In this document: piece by piece, positions 25,554 to 34,662 of the stretch
How positions within the stretch are numbered: position 1 is the stretch's first letter
Layout: each line of letters starts with the position of its first letter
Source: Planctomycetota bacterium
GTDB taxonomy: Bacteria > Planctomycetota > Phycisphaerae > Phycisphaerales > SM1A02
Direction: 5' to 3'
Length of the DNA: 64,000 nt
Assembly (NCBI GenBank): GCA_027622195.1
Contig: JAQBZO010000006.1
Coordinates: 1 to 64,000 of the forward strand
The notes under the pieces: generated by a model
What the model saw: the letters and a program-made list of their open reading frames with translations, nothing else
Told to the model about the DNA's origin: nothing
Database searches by the model: none
Made by a program: the position numbers and the translations under genes

Positions 25554-28130
25554 ATGCCAAGACGCAACACGATGATTTCAGATGTTCTCATTGGAAGTTC
25601 CGCGCTCCTTTGCGCGGTTTCTGTTTTTGCACAATCTGCACCCGACGACGGCGTAGTGGGGTGGCAAGTGCCAGAGGTCACGATCAGCGCGACTCCTTCC
25701 ACGACTGGTGATGGATTCGGTCGATCACTCGCGATGAGTTCGGATGGTTCGACGCTCGTCATCGGTGCGCCTGACACGCGCGTGAATAGCACGAACGGTG
25801 TTGGTGCGATTCATGTGTATCAACGCGATGGATCCGGTTGGACTCACGAACAAATGATCGAGTGCCCTCCGACGGTCATCTTGCCCGATGGGACGCCGAT
25901 CACCGCAAGTTTCGCCCAGTTTGGCGCGTGCGTTGCGGTTGAGAACGACACGATCGTCGTCGGAGCATGGGGATACGCGGGACCGGTTGATCCGATTTTT
26001 TCTGGCCGTGCCTTTGTCTACACACGCGACGCCTTGGCGGAGAATCCTTGGGGAGTGACCGATGACACGACTGGCATCGTTCTTTCCAATGCCGAACTTC
26101 GCTCTGAAACACTCGAGTCGATTGATTTGCTCGGTCAATCGGTCGCGATTGATTTTTCATCAGGATCTGGCGTGATCGCCGTTGGACGACCGCTCGCTGG
26201 AAGTTCAAACATCGGCGCCATTCATATCTTCGAAGGCGAAGGCAGCACATGGACCGAGGTCGCACAACTCACCGCGGGCGACAATGGATCGCCGAACGAT
26301 CAACTCGGAACGCAAGTCGCCATCGATAGTGGAGTCCTCATTGCGGGGGTGCAGTCCGCCGACAATGCGAATGGATCGAATGCAGGCGAGGTGTACACCT
26401 TTGTGAAGTCGAAGGCTGGATGGCCAACGATTCCTTCGCAGGTACTGCGTGCCACCTCGGGCGCATCGAATGATGGTTACGGATCAAGTGTCTCGATCTT
26501 GGGCGATGCGTTGATCATCGGTTCGTCGGGATTCGACCAAGATGCCGCCGATGTCACCACTCCCGGATGCGGCACGGCATATACCTATCGCAAGTCGGCT
26601 GGAAACTTCACTCTCGAAAACCAACTGCACGGACGCGAAAGCTTTCAGAATGATGCATTCGGATTCGATGTGTGGCTCGCCTCCGAGAGTACGGCCCTCG
26701 TCGGCGCCCCAGGATTCGACGGCGGCGAAATCGGAAGCGGCGCTGGGTTCTGGTTCATTCGCTCTTCGGGCGGCGTGTGGGAATTGAGCCGCGCCGATCT
26801 CTGGAGCCAACGTTCTGGCGTGAACGAAGCACTCGGTAGACAAGTCGCGGCATCCATTCCAGTTGCGCTCGGCACTCCCCTTGGAGTTCTCTCAAGTGAG
26901 TTTCCTGCGGTGACGGGGGCTGCCGCAATCTCTTTTGGATTTGCTTATTCATCTGCTGCGACCCCTGCAGAAGGTGGGCCTGATCTGCAAATTGGTGCTC
27001 CTGCGACTCCCGATGCGCCAGGCGCAAATGGCGCTGAGTTCGAAGGATCTGAAACAGGCGGCGCGCCCACAGGTGGCGGCGTGCCAACAGGTGGCATCGG
27101 GAGTGGCGGTGTTCCGAGCTTCACGATTCCGTTGACTCCCATCGTGGAAGATTGGGGCCTGATTCGTGGCACGCTGATCATTACTTCGGGTGGTTCGATC
27201 TACGGTATCCAAACAGATGGACTGCACTATCGACACGATCCCGCGCCGCAGTTCATCACAACGATCCCAACGAACTACCAGTTCCTTGGTGCGGCTGACC
27301 TCAACGGAGATCAGTCCGGCGACCTTCTCTTTCTCGATACCGTGACTCGCCGTCTCAAGGCGATGGCTCGCGACGGATTCGTCATCGTTGAGACTGTCAA
27401 TATGGAAGATTTGCCCGCGGACTCTTCTGTTTGCGCCACCGGAGATTTCAACGGCAATGGCACCGATGACATCATCTTGAAGAATGGTCGCGCGCTGAGC
27501 GTCTGGTTCATCAGCGCATTCGGACGAGATGGAGAAGCTACAGCGTTGCTGCCAGAACAGGCGGCGGACCTCGCCGCGGAACACTGGTCATTCGCACCTG
27601 TGAACTTTGAAATGTCGTTCACTGATTCTGATGAGGGCGACACCGACGACAACGACGGAAGCGATGCGGGACTCGAACTCATCGCACACAATTCCGCGAG
27701 TGGCGTCACGGTGCGCGTCGACTTTGGTGACTCAGACGGTAACGACGCGGTGCATTCACTGAATCGTGGTCCTGGCATTTTCCGCGGCGCGGGAGACTGG
27801 GACAACGACGGGACGACCGACCTCCTGTGGCAAGAAGGTGATCACCTCGTGTTCAACTTCCACAATGCGGGTGGCACGATTCGGCAATCCCGCTCATGGG
27901 CATTCGATATGTCGGGGTTCAGATTGGCAGCGATCGCCGACATCGACTCGAATGGTGCTCCTGATCTCTTCCTTCAGAGCGGTGACGATGTCTACGTGAT
28001 GCGGTTGGCGACGAGTGCCATTGCATCAGACCGCGAATCTGGAGATGGCCGAGTCAAGATCGATGTGGCAGGACGTCGAAAACTCGGTTCGAGTGCTGGC
28101 GGTTCTGTTCAAGCTTTCACAGAACGGTAA
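25554..28130 (+). CDS. Large secreted FG-GAP repeat (integrin-alpha-like beta-propeller) protein
   Basis: An 858-aa exported protein with signal peptide (MISDVLIGSSALLCAVSVFAQS, from the Met at residue 7). Residues about 40-450 hold repeated FG-GAP blades: FGRSLAMSSDGSTLVIGAP, LGTQVAIDSGVLIAG, YGSSVSILGDALIIGS, FGFDVWLASESTALVGAPGF. A Gly/Pro/Thr-rich linker near residue 490 leads to a second set of Ca-binding repeats of the VCBS type (DLNGDQSGDLLFLD, DFNGNGTDDIILKN, DWDNDGTTDLLWQ, DIDSNGAPDLFLQS). Two propellers joined by a flexible linker fit a surface or extracellular binding role. Its stop abuts the convergent DegT stop. Confidence 0.85.
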   Translation: MPRRNTMISDVLIGSSALLCAVSVFAQSAPDDGVVGWQVPEVTISATPSTTGDGFGRSLAMSSDGSTLVIGAPDTRVNSTNGVGAIHVYQRDGSGWTHEQMIECPPTVILPDGTPITASFAQFGACVAVENDTIVVGAWGYAGPVDPIFSGRAFVYTRDALAENPWGVTDDTTGIVLSNAELRSETLESIDLLGQSVAIDFSSGSGVIAVGRPLAGSSNIGAIHIFEGEGSTWTEVAQLTAGDNGSPNDQLGTQVAIDSGVLIAGVQSADNANGSNAGEVYTFVKSKAGWPTIPSQVLRATSGASNDGYGSSVSILGDALIIGSSGFDQDAADVTTPGCGTAYTYRKSAGNFTLENQLHGRESFQNDAFGFDVWLASESTALVGAPGFDGGEIGSGAGFWFIRSSGGVWELSRADLWSQRSGVNEALGRQVAASIPVALGTPLGVLSSEFPAVTGAAAISFGFAYSSAATPAEGGPDLQIGAPATPDAPGANGAEFEGSETGGAPTGGGVPTGGIGSGGVPSFTIPLTPIVEDWGLIRGTLIITSGGSIYGIQTDGLHYRHDPAPQFITTIPTNYQFLGAADLNGDQSGDLLFLDTVTRRLKAMARDGFVIVETVNMEDLPADSSVCATGDFNGNGTDDIILKNGRALSVWFISAFGRDGEATALLPEQAADLAAEHWSFAPVNFEMSFTDSDEGDTDDNDGSDAGLELIAHNSASGVTVRVDFGDSDGNDAVHSLNRGPGIFRGAGDWDNDGTTDLLWQEGDHLVFNFHNAGGTIRQSRSWAFDMSGFRLAAIADIDSNGAPDLFLQSGDDVYVMRLATSAIASDRESGDGRVKIDVAGRRKLGSSAGGSVQAFTER

Positions 28131-29330
28131 TCAGCGCGCGCCAACGGCAGCAGGACGCTTCGATTCAACGAAGGCGATGATTTCGCTTGCGACATGTTCA
28201 ACCTGCGCTGCGGTCAGTTCTGGGAAAATCGGCAGCGCGATTGTTTCATGCGTCGCTCGCTCTGTTTCAGGAAGTGATCCGACTCCCTGTTGGCAGTATG
28301 CGAAGCAGGTCTGCAAGTGCAGCGGGACTGGGTAATAGATTTCAGATCCAATCCCCTGCGCCGCAAGATGGGCGCGTGTCTCGTCGCGAAGTCCTTCTCC
28401 AACACGAATCACATACTGGTTGTACACGTGGCGGGCAGGCGATGGTGGACACCATGGATAGCGCACGGCGAGCCCTCCGGTGGACCATGAAACATCGGTC
28501 GAGTGGGCACCTGCAGCGGCAAAGGCTGCGTCGTAGATCGAAGCATTGCGCGCGCGCGCGGCGTGCCAACTCTCGAGGTGAGGAAGTTTGACGCGCAGAA
28601 CGGCTGCCTGCATCGCATCGAGACGTGCGTTGACTCCGACGAACTCGTGGTAGTAGCGCACCTTGCTTCCGTGAACGCGTGCCATCTTGAGGTAGTCGTC
28701 GATGGTGGGCGAATTCGTCGTCAAGATTCCGCCGTCTCCCATGCATCCGAGATTCTTCGTGGGGAAGAAGCTGAACGTACCGATGTCGCATCGGCTCCCC
28801 ACTGGATGACCCGATGCGTCCCTTGCGCCGATGGCTTGAGCGCAGTCATCGATGATCGGAATGCCGTGCTTTTTGCCAATGGCGACGAAGGCATCGACAT
28901 CGCAGGCGAGTCCATACAAGTGGACTGGAATGATCGCCTTCACGCGCTTGTGCTGCGCGAGCGCCTTCTCGGTGGCGATGGGGCACATGTTGTAGGTGGC
29001 TGGTTCGATGTCGACGAAGATGGGCTGGATGCCGAGGCGGGCGATCGCGCCGGCGGTGGCAAAGAAAGTGAAGCTTGGGCAGAGGACCTCGTCTCCTGCC
29101 TTCAGTCCCAGCGCCATCAAGGCGAGCATCAACGCGTCGGATCCACTCGTGCATCCCACCGAGAACTTCGCCTGGCAGTATGCCGCGATTTCCTTCTCGA
29201 GTTCGTCCACCTCTGGGCCAAGGATGAACCGCTGACTTTCGGCGACCCGAAGGAGCACCGGTTCAATCTCTTTGCGGATGGATTCGTATTGCTGACGAAG
29301 ATCAAGGAATGGAACGGGCATCTTTGGCAT
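28131..29330 (-). CDS. DegT/DnrJ/EryC1/StrS-family PLP aminotransferase
   Basis: A 399-aa sugar aminotransferase-like protein. PLP-binding features are GCTSGSDALMLALMALG near the start, IIDDCAQAIGA and the Schiff-base lysine in FFPTKNLGCMGDGG (about residue 191). The family transaminates keto-sugar nucleotides for surface polysaccharides or glycans. The start MPKMPVPFLDLRQQYESIR is typical, and ATG at 29330 has GAGAGGA five bases upstream. No sugar-nucleotide partner genes are adjacent, so the exact substrate is unknown. It is divergent from a GH57 gene with which it shares a compact promoter region. Confidence 0.93.
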   Translation of the reverse strand: MPKMPVPFLDLRQQYESIRKEIEPVLLRVAESQRFILGPEVDELEKEIAAYCQAKFSVGCTSGSDALMLALMALGLKAGDEVLCPSFTFFATAGAIARLGIQPIFVDIEPATYNMCPIATEKALAQHKRVKAIIPVHLYGLACDVDAFVAIGKKHGIPIIDDCAQAIGARDASGHPVGSRCDIGTFSFFPTKNLGCMGDGGILTTNSPTIDDYLKMARVHGSKVRYYHEFVGVNARLDAMQAAVLRVKLPHLESWHAARARNASIYDAAFAAAGAHSTDVSWSTGGLAVRYPWCPPSPARHVYNQYVIRVGEGLRDETRAHLAAQGIGSEIYYPVPLHLQTCFAYCQQGVGSLPETERATHETIALPIFPELTAAQVEHVASEIIAFVESKRPAAVGAR

Positions 29331-29351
29331 AGGGGTCCTCTCGAGCCGCCT

Positions 29352-29370
29352 GAGTGTACGAGATACACTC
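29352..29370. promoter_or_regulatory. Divergent promoter with dyad symmetry (DegT gene / GH57 gene)
   Basis: GAGTGTA-CGAGA-TACACTC is a perfect 7-bp inverted repeat. Each arm contains a TACACT -10-like hexamer, one reading leftwards (29353-29358) and one rightwards (29364-29369). The rightward one lies 11 nt before the GH57 ATG; the leftward one gives a 22-nt leader with a Shine-Dalgarno. Confidence 0.5.
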
Positions 29371-29380
29371 CTCCGCGCTT

Positions 29381-30592
29381 ATGGCAGAGATCTGCTTCTA
29401 TTTTCAGGTGCACCAACCATTCCGATTGCGGCGGTATTCCGTTTTTGATTCGGATCCGTTCTATTTTGACAATCAGGCGAATGAAGCGATTCTGAAAAAG
29501 GTCGCCGACAAGTGCTATCGACCAACAACACGCATGTTGTTGGAATTGGTGGAACGCCACCAAGGTCGTTTCAAGTGCGCGTTCAGCATCACAGGCACGG
29601 TGCTCGATCAATTGGCGCAGTGGGCTCCTGATGTGTTGGATCTGTTTCGCGAATTATCAAAACACGATTGTGTTGAGTTTCTTGGAGAGACCACCCATCA
29701 TTCATTAGCGTTTCTTTTTTCGCGTGACGAGTTTGATGCGCAGGTCAGCGCCCATGCGGCGCGCATGCAATCGCTGTTCGGGCGCAGTCCAACGACCTTT
29801 CGCAACACCGAATTGATTTATCTCAACGAGCTCGCGGGTCACATGGCGTGGCGCGGGAATCACTCGGCAATTCTGTGCGAGGGAGTCGATCGACTACTCG
29901 CTGGACGAAGTCCGAACTTTGTGTGGTCACCTCCACCGCGCGCGATACCTGCGGGGGCGAGGGCGATCAAACTCTTGCTCAAGAATCATCGACTGAGCGA
30001 TGACATCGCCTTTCGATTCGGCAATCGATCGTGGTCAGACTGGCCGCTCGATGCAGACAAGTTCGCTCGGTGGGTGGACCAGATCAACGGGAATGGGTTC
30101 CTTTGCAACCTCTTCATGGATTACGAGACATTCGGCGAGCATCAGTGGTCCGAAACTGGGATCTTCGAGTTCTTGCGCGCCCTCCCCGACGCGGTCTTTC
30201 GAAATAATCCTGGAAAGAATGGATTCATTCTTCCACGCGAGGCGGCGGCTCGTTACGAACCGATGGGTGAGTACGACATTGAGAAGCCGATTTCATGGGC
30301 GGACAGCGAACGGGATCTCAGTGCGTGGCTCGGCAATCCTCTGCAAGACAATGCTGTGCAAGAGTTGTACGCGCTCGAGGCACCCGTCAAGGAACGCGCC
30401 GCTGCGGGAGATCAGTTCGTCCTCGAGGATTGGCGCAAGTTGACGACGAGCGATCACATTTATTACATGTGCACGAAGCACTGGGCAGACGGTGATGTCC
30501 ACAAGTACTTCTCGCCGTACGACAGTCCTTACGACGCGTACATCAACTTCATGAATGTGCTCGACAACCTGCGTCAACGCGCTGGTGTGTGA
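29381..30592 (+). CDS. Glycoside hydrolase family 57 protein (alpha-amylase-like)
   Basis: A 403-aa GH57 enzyme, cytoplasmic (no signal peptide). Family motifs in order: VHQPFRL (motif 1), CVEFLGETTHHSLAFL (motif 2), TFRNTELIY with the candidate nucleophile Glu (motif 3), LFMDYETFGEHQW with the acid/base Asp (motif 4), and a C-terminal helical region with KHWADGDVHKYFSPYDSPYDAYINF. Members act on alpha-1,4 glucans, often in glycogen metabolism. The ORF starts at 29354, but the ATG at 29381 begins at the conserved MAEICFYFQVHQPF and lies 11 nt after TACACT. Precise activity is open. Confidence 0.92.
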   Translation: MAEICFYFQVHQPFRLRRYSVFDSDPFYFDNQANEAILKKVADKCYRPTTRMLLELVERHQGRFKCAFSITGTVLDQLAQWAPDVLDLFRELSKHDCVEFLGETTHHSLAFLFSRDEFDAQVSAHAARMQSLFGRSPTTFRNTELIYLNELAGHMAWRGNHSAILCEGVDRLLAGRSPNFVWSPPPRAIPAGARAIKLLLKNHRLSDDIAFRFGNRSWSDWPLDADKFARWVDQINGNGFLCNLFMDYETFGEHQWSETGIFEFLRALPDAVFRNNPGKNGFILPREAAARYEPMGEYDIEKPISWADSERDLSAWLGNPLQDNAVQELYALEAPVKERAAAGDQFVLEDWRKLTTSDHIYYMCTKHWADGDVHKYFSPYDSPYDAYINFMNVLDNLRQRAGV

Positions 30593-30593
30593 G

Positions 30594-31136
30594 TCAGGGC
30601 AACACGCCGAGATCGCGGACAGTAAAGAGGGCGTCGAAGGCGATGCCAGCGGCCTCGATGTTTTCGCGCGCTCCTTCCATCCGATCGATCGTGCAAATGA
30701 TCGTGGTCACGATCGCACCTTGTGCTTGCAAAACGGACACCGCTTCGAGTGCTTGCCCTCCCGTCGTGGCGACATCTTCGACGAAGACGACGCGGTCGCC
30801 CTTCTCGATTTTCCCTTCGAGTTGTTTTGCCGTGCCATAATCCTTTTTCTGATTACGTACGAAGAGGCATGGAAGTCCTGTCGCGATGCTCGCTGCGCTC
30901 ACGAGTGGAATGCCGCCGAGTTCTGCTCCTGCGAGGCGGACTGTGTCGGATCCAATGCGCTCGGCGAAGAGTCGACCAAGTCCCTCAAGAACATCAGGCT
31001 GCGTGCTAAAGAGATACTTGTCGAGGTAATAGTTGCTTTGGCGACCGCTCCGAAGTGTGAATGTGCCTCGAAGCAGAGAAACCTCGGCGATGCGTTTGGC
31101 GATTTCGTCTCGTGTTAGTGGAGTAGTCATAGTCAT
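30594..31136 (-). CDS. pyrE: Orotate phosphoribosyltransferase
   Basis: Converts orotate and PRPP to orotidine monophosphate in pyrimidine synthesis. The 180-aa sequence has LRSGRQSNYYLDKYL, GAELGGIPLVSA, the flexible-loop FVRNQKKDYGTAKQLEG and the PRPP motif VVFVEDVATTGGQAL. Two close ATGs (31136, 31130) could start it; 31136 is 5 bases after the stop of the flippase-like gene, so it is the last gene of a TPR-flippase-pyrE operon. The longer ORF to 31232 would overlap that gene. Its stop nearly touches the convergent GH57 stop. Confidence 0.95.
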   Translation of the reverse strand: MTMTTPLTRDEIAKRIAEVSLLRGTFTLRSGRQSNYYLDKYLFSTQPDVLEGLGRLFAERIGSDTVRLAGAELGGIPLVSAASIATGLPCLFVRNQKKDYGTAKQLEGKIEKGDRVVFVEDVATTGGQALEAVSVLQAQGAIVTTIICTIDRMEGARENIEAAGIAFDALFTVRDLGVLP

Positions 31137-31141
31137 TTCAT

Positions 31142-32062
31142 TCACGTGGAAAGAGTAGACGGGGTTGGATGGTTCCGTGCCGTTGCTGATGCGAGATGAT
31201 GAGTGAGGCGTCGAGAGGCGGCGAGGGCGCACATCGAACCAACGGGGATGATGATGATGAGATCAACCGCACGGTTGAGTAGATCGGCAGCGAGTCCGAT
31301 GTCTTGTGTCCAACCTGCGATCGGTCCGAGGAGTCCAATCGCCCACTCACGAACTCCGATGCCGTTTCCGCCGACGGGGAAGAGTCCTGCAACCATCGCA
31401 ACCGCGGCGGCCATCGCGGCACTGCGGGCGTCGATGGTGACGCCGAGAAGAGCGAAGACAAGGATGTAACGAATGACCCACACCGACAGATCGAGTTGTC
31501 GAATGGCAATCGATTGAATGAATGCGGTGTGGGAGGGACGCAGTCGAAGAAGGATTGGTCCTGTCCAGAAAAAGACACATCCGACCATGAGCCAAGTCGC
31601 GATGGCATGTCGTGATCCGAAGAAGTAGATCGCCACGATCAATCCACTTGAACAGACGAGGGTGCCGAGGACACTGAGCACAATGAGGCGCACACTCGTG
31701 CCGATCGGAACACCGTGGACTGCGCGGTGGTAAAGGGCTCGACCTGCAAGCCCTGCCTTGGCGGGAAGGTAGTTCAGCAGACTTGAGCCGCTGACGAGCA
31801 TCTGCATCTCGCCAAAACCAATCGATGCGATGGGGCGATACAGTCGATGGAAGAGCCATCCACTCAGCACGAGGTTGGCTCCGACACACAAGGCGAGCAA
31901 CGAGAGTTTTGTCGGATCACGCAGCGCGTTCGTGAGTCGATCGATTGCAGTTCCGTCGCGAAGAACAGTCCAGATCGCGGTGGAAATGAGGAGTAATCCG
32001 ACGAAGAATCCGATGCGGCGAATCGACGGTCGCCAAAGTCGCGCAAGGAGAAGCGCGCTCAC
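31142..32062 (-). CDS. Flippase-like integral membrane protein (UPF0104 / LPG synthase membrane-domain type)
   Basis: A 306-aa protein with about eight membrane helices. The pattern ALCVGANLVLSGWLFHRLYRPI, then LLNYLPAKAGLAGRALYHRAVHGV, and AAVAMVAGLFPVGGNGIGVREWAIG resembles the membrane domain of lysylphosphatidylglycerol synthases and related UPF0104 proteins, often implicated in lipid-linked glycan or phospholipid movement. There is no C-terminal aminoacyl-transfer domain. Its ATG overlaps the stop of the preceding TPR gene by 4 nt, and pyrE follows at once. Function in this operon is not clear. Confidence 0.65.
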   Translation of the reverse strand: MSALLLARLWRPSIRRIGFFVGLLLISTAIWTVLRDGTAIDRLTNALRDPTKLSLLALCVGANLVLSGWLFHRLYRPIASIGFGEMQMLVSGSSLLNYLPAKAGLAGRALYHRAVHGVPIGTSVRLIVLSVLGTLVCSSGLIVAIYFFGSRHAIATWLMVGCVFFWTGPILLRLRPSHTAFIQSIAIRQLDLSVWVIRYILVFALLGVTIDARSAAMAAAVAMVAGLFPVGGNGIGVREWAIGLLGPIAGWTQDIGLAADLLNRAVDLIIIIPVGSMCALAASRRLTHHLASATARNHPTPSTLST

Positions 32063-34602
32063 CTTGGCGAATCCTCGTCGGTGGTTGTGGCACCCTTCTG
32101 AATCGCAACACGAATGAGGAGCGAGAGTTGCCCTTGCGCCACACTTCGCAAAAGAGGATCCTCAGATTCGACGGATTCCTGGAGGAATGGATCTTGCGGA
32201 TCGTCGATGCGGCGAAGAACGTAGGCGGTGCGCACAATCGGGCTTGGATCCTGTGTCGAACGGGCGTACACCTCTTCCAGCATCGGTGAGCGGCCCGACG
32301 ACACCAACATCAAGTAGGCACGACCCATCGGCGTCATCCTCGCCCAAGCGGTGGCGAATGCTTCAGTGAGAACTCGCGCCACGGCAGAGTCTGCAATGGA
32401 TGGCGCAACCTTGGCAGTCAAGCCAGGATCGAGTGAACCGATGTACGCCCCGAGCATCGCTGTGCGAGCGAGATCATTCGGCGCATCGGGATACCGAATT
32501 GCGGTGAGACACTCTTCGATCCATGCGGGAGTGACTGCGAAGGCTCCACATTGAAGCGCGTGGCTTTCCCCCTCGGCGCCAGTCGGTCCAGGAGGAAGGC
32601 TCAATCGAGAAAATGTTCCGTCCGCTCGACGAGTGGGTGGAGCAAGGGCGGGATTCATGACGGCGCGAAGTCGAAGTGTCATTCCATTCAATGCAGCTGC
32701 ATTCGTGGCGAACAGAAGCGGCACGGTCAGGCGTCCATCGACCTGAACAATGATCGAACCATACGGAGGAAGGACGAGTGCTGAGGAAACGGGCACAACG
32801 AGCGGCGCATCGCTTGTCACTCGGGTGCTGCCGAAAGGGACTCCAAGCCACGTGACGGCGACGAAACGCTCGAGTGGACCATCGTCGCTGAACGCCAATT
32901 CGATCGGAGTTCGATTGGTGATTTTGAGTGTGAGATCTGGAAGTTGAAATGGAGCGAAGACAGCACTCACTGGAGTCAGCACGAGATCAATCGGCGCCTC
33001 ACCTTGCACCGTGATCTTCTCGACCCATGGAGACATCTGCGCCATCACCGCATCCAAGTCGTTCGCCGTCTTGCTTTGCGGGAGTGGTTGCTGGGCGAGT
33101 TCTCGCAGTTGATGGAGGGCAATTGCGCCGAGAAGAGTTCCCCGACCTACTTCACTTGCGGCATGCAGTGCCCGACCTGCCTCAGGTCGTCGTGAAAGTT
33201 TTTGGAGGACCATCGCGCGAGCAATGTTGGTGGCAGGAGCAGCTCCTGCCTTCTCGAATGAAGTGAGTGCCTCATCCCAGCGCTCGTCGGACATGGCGTA
33301 ATAGCCAGCGAAGAACGCAGTCGATTCGTCGGACACAAGACCAATGATGGGCGTGAGGACCTTTTCGATCGTGGCGCGGGGCGCGCCGAGTCCAGCGAGT
33401 GCTTGCGCTGTTTCAAGATGCGCAATATGGCGGAGCGCATCGGTGAATGACTCGTTCGCGTCGATCCCCTTCAATGCTGCGATGAGCCCTGCGATCGCTG
33501 CGTCTTGCGCAAGTGTGGCGTCTGGGAATCCGCCCGCCCTTGCGAGAAGTCCATCCATCGTTCCGAGCAGTTCGGCGGTTGGCGCCTTGGCGCTGCGCAC
33601 TCGATCATGAGACTCTCCTCGTTCATGAACGAGATAATCTTGATAAATATTGTCAAGCCGACGCTGGAAAACTCGCATGACCTCGCGCGCGCCCGAAAGA
33701 TTGCCTGTGCCTGCCATCGCCACCGCCGTGTCGGCGACGATGACTTGCATGTCGTCTCCGACAGATGGACTTCTTCTATCGAGTGCCACGAGCATAGAGA
33801 GCACGCGTGTCGCCGAGGTGTATGCGCCTTCGCGAAGCAAGAGTGCGGCGAGATGTTTGAGGATCGCCCGATCACCAGGATTCGAGTCGATGGCGGCCAC
33901 CATCCACTCTGCTTGCTCGACTGGATTGGCGAGTCGCTCGAGTGCCATCCCAGCTGCAGCAGCGGATGCTGGTGCAAAACTTGGATCCAAATTGAGTGCG
34001 TCTCCAAGCGCGGCATCGGCTCCCTTGGCGTCTCCTCTTTGACGAAGGAGGAGTGAAAGGTCCCACGCGAGATGGGCTGCAACAGGCTTGCCGATTTGAT
34101 CCACGACGGCAGGAACGAGGAGTCCGCGGGTGCGCGTGATTCGCTCTTCTGCAGTCGAGGCACTTTCGATCCACATGGTCAACCGCGCGAGCCGATACAC
34201 ATCGCTTGTCGGGTCAAGTCGAGCGAGTGCGGTGATGATCTCGGCAACCCATTCATCGGTGGCGCGGTTCGCGGGATCTTGAGTCGCAGCCACTAGGCTC
34301 GCAATACTCCAGAGCCCGATGTCGTTTGGCTTGAGAGTCAACGCAAGCCTGACGAGCATCCCCGACGATTCGAGTTGAACCGGCGCGGCGATCGGATCGC
34401 GCGCGTACAGAATCGCAAGTGCCGAGATGATGTCGGCGACTTCCTCACGCGCGTGTCGGTCGAACTCTTCTTGCCCCGGTGCAATGGATGGATTCAGAGG
34501 AATCGTGAGCGGTGTCGGCGTTTCCTGCAAAAAACCCGCCGCGGCGAGTGGCCCATTCCACCCCGCCAAGAGTCCCAACGAAAGTGACCAGCTTCGCACC
34601 AT
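32059..34602 (-). CDS. Large exported TPR-containing protein
   Basis: An 847-aa protein from ATG 34602, which opens a signal-peptide-like segment (MVRSWSLSLGLLAGWNGPLAAAG). Residues about 50-500 are helical with TPR-like pairs (AAHLAWDLSLLLRQRGDAKGADAALGDALNLDPSF; AILKHLAALLLREGAYTSATRVLSMLVALDRRSP). The part from about 540 to 690 looks like beta-sandwich (VSAVFAPFQLPDLTLKITNRTPIELAFSDDG), and the C-terminus is helical again. No enzymatic motif is seen. TAGAAT lies 7 nt before the ATG. It is first in an operon with the flippase-like gene (4-nt overlap) and pyrE. The ORF extends to 34659, overlapping the divergent gene. Confidence 0.7.
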   Translation of the reverse strand: MVRSWSLSLGLLAGWNGPLAAAGFLQETPTPLTIPLNPSIAPGQEEFDRHAREEVADIISALAILYARDPIAAPVQLESSGMLVRLALTLKPNDIGLWSIASLVAATQDPANRATDEWVAEIITALARLDPTSDVYRLARLTMWIESASTAEERITRTRGLLVPAVVDQIGKPVAAHLAWDLSLLLRQRGDAKGADAALGDALNLDPSFAPASAAAAGMALERLANPVEQAEWMVAAIDSNPGDRAILKHLAALLLREGAYTSATRVLSMLVALDRRSPSVGDDMQVIVADTAVAMAGTGNLSGAREVMRVFQRRLDNIYQDYLVHERGESHDRVRSAKAPTAELLGTMDGLLARAGGFPDATLAQDAAIAGLIAALKGIDANESFTDALRHIAHLETAQALAGLGAPRATIEKVLTPIIGLVSDESTAFFAGYYAMSDERWDEALTSFEKAGAAPATNIARAMVLQKLSRRPEAGRALHAASEVGRGTLLGAIALHQLRELAQQPLPQSKTANDLDAVMAQMSPWVEKITVQGEAPIDLVLTPVSAVFAPFQLPDLTLKITNRTPIELAFSDDGPLERFVAVTWLGVPFGSTRVTSDAPLVVPVSSALVLPPYGSIIVQVDGRLTVPLLFATNAAALNGMTLRLRAVMNPALAPPTRRADGTFSRLSLPPGPTGAEGESHALQCGAFAVTPAWIEECLTAIRYPDAPNDLARTAMLGAYIGSLDPGLTAKVAPSIADSAVARVLTEAFATAWARMTPMGRAYLMLVSSGRSPMLEEVYARSTQDPSPIVRTAYVLRRIDDPQDPFLQESVESEDPLLRSVAQGQLSLLIRVAIQKGATTTDEDSPR

Positions 34603-34609
34603 TGGGGGG

Positions 34610-34615
34610 ATTCTA
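34610..34615 (-). promoter_or_regulatory. -10-like element of the TPR-flippase-pyrE operon
   Basis: TAGAAT on the minus strand, 7 nt before the ATG at 34602. The intervening bases are cytosines, so no Shine-Dalgarno is possible. Confidence 0.5.
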
Positions 34616-34646
34616 GGGGCGGCTCCCGCAGTCGATCGGACCGTCA

Positions 34647-34652
34647 TACAAT
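34647..34652 (+). promoter_or_regulatory. -10-like element of the exported helical protein gene
   Basis: TACAAT, 10 nt before the ATG at 34663. It overlaps the upstream ATG at 34651, which argues for 34663 as the true start. Confidence 0.5.
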
Positions 34653-34662
34653 GTTTCACCCT

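Noticed and set aside
28102-28125. GTTCTGT/ACAGAAC inverted repeat near the FG-GAP and DegT stops
   Set aside because: Seven pairs with a 10-nt loop inside coding sequence and no T run; too weak to call a terminator.
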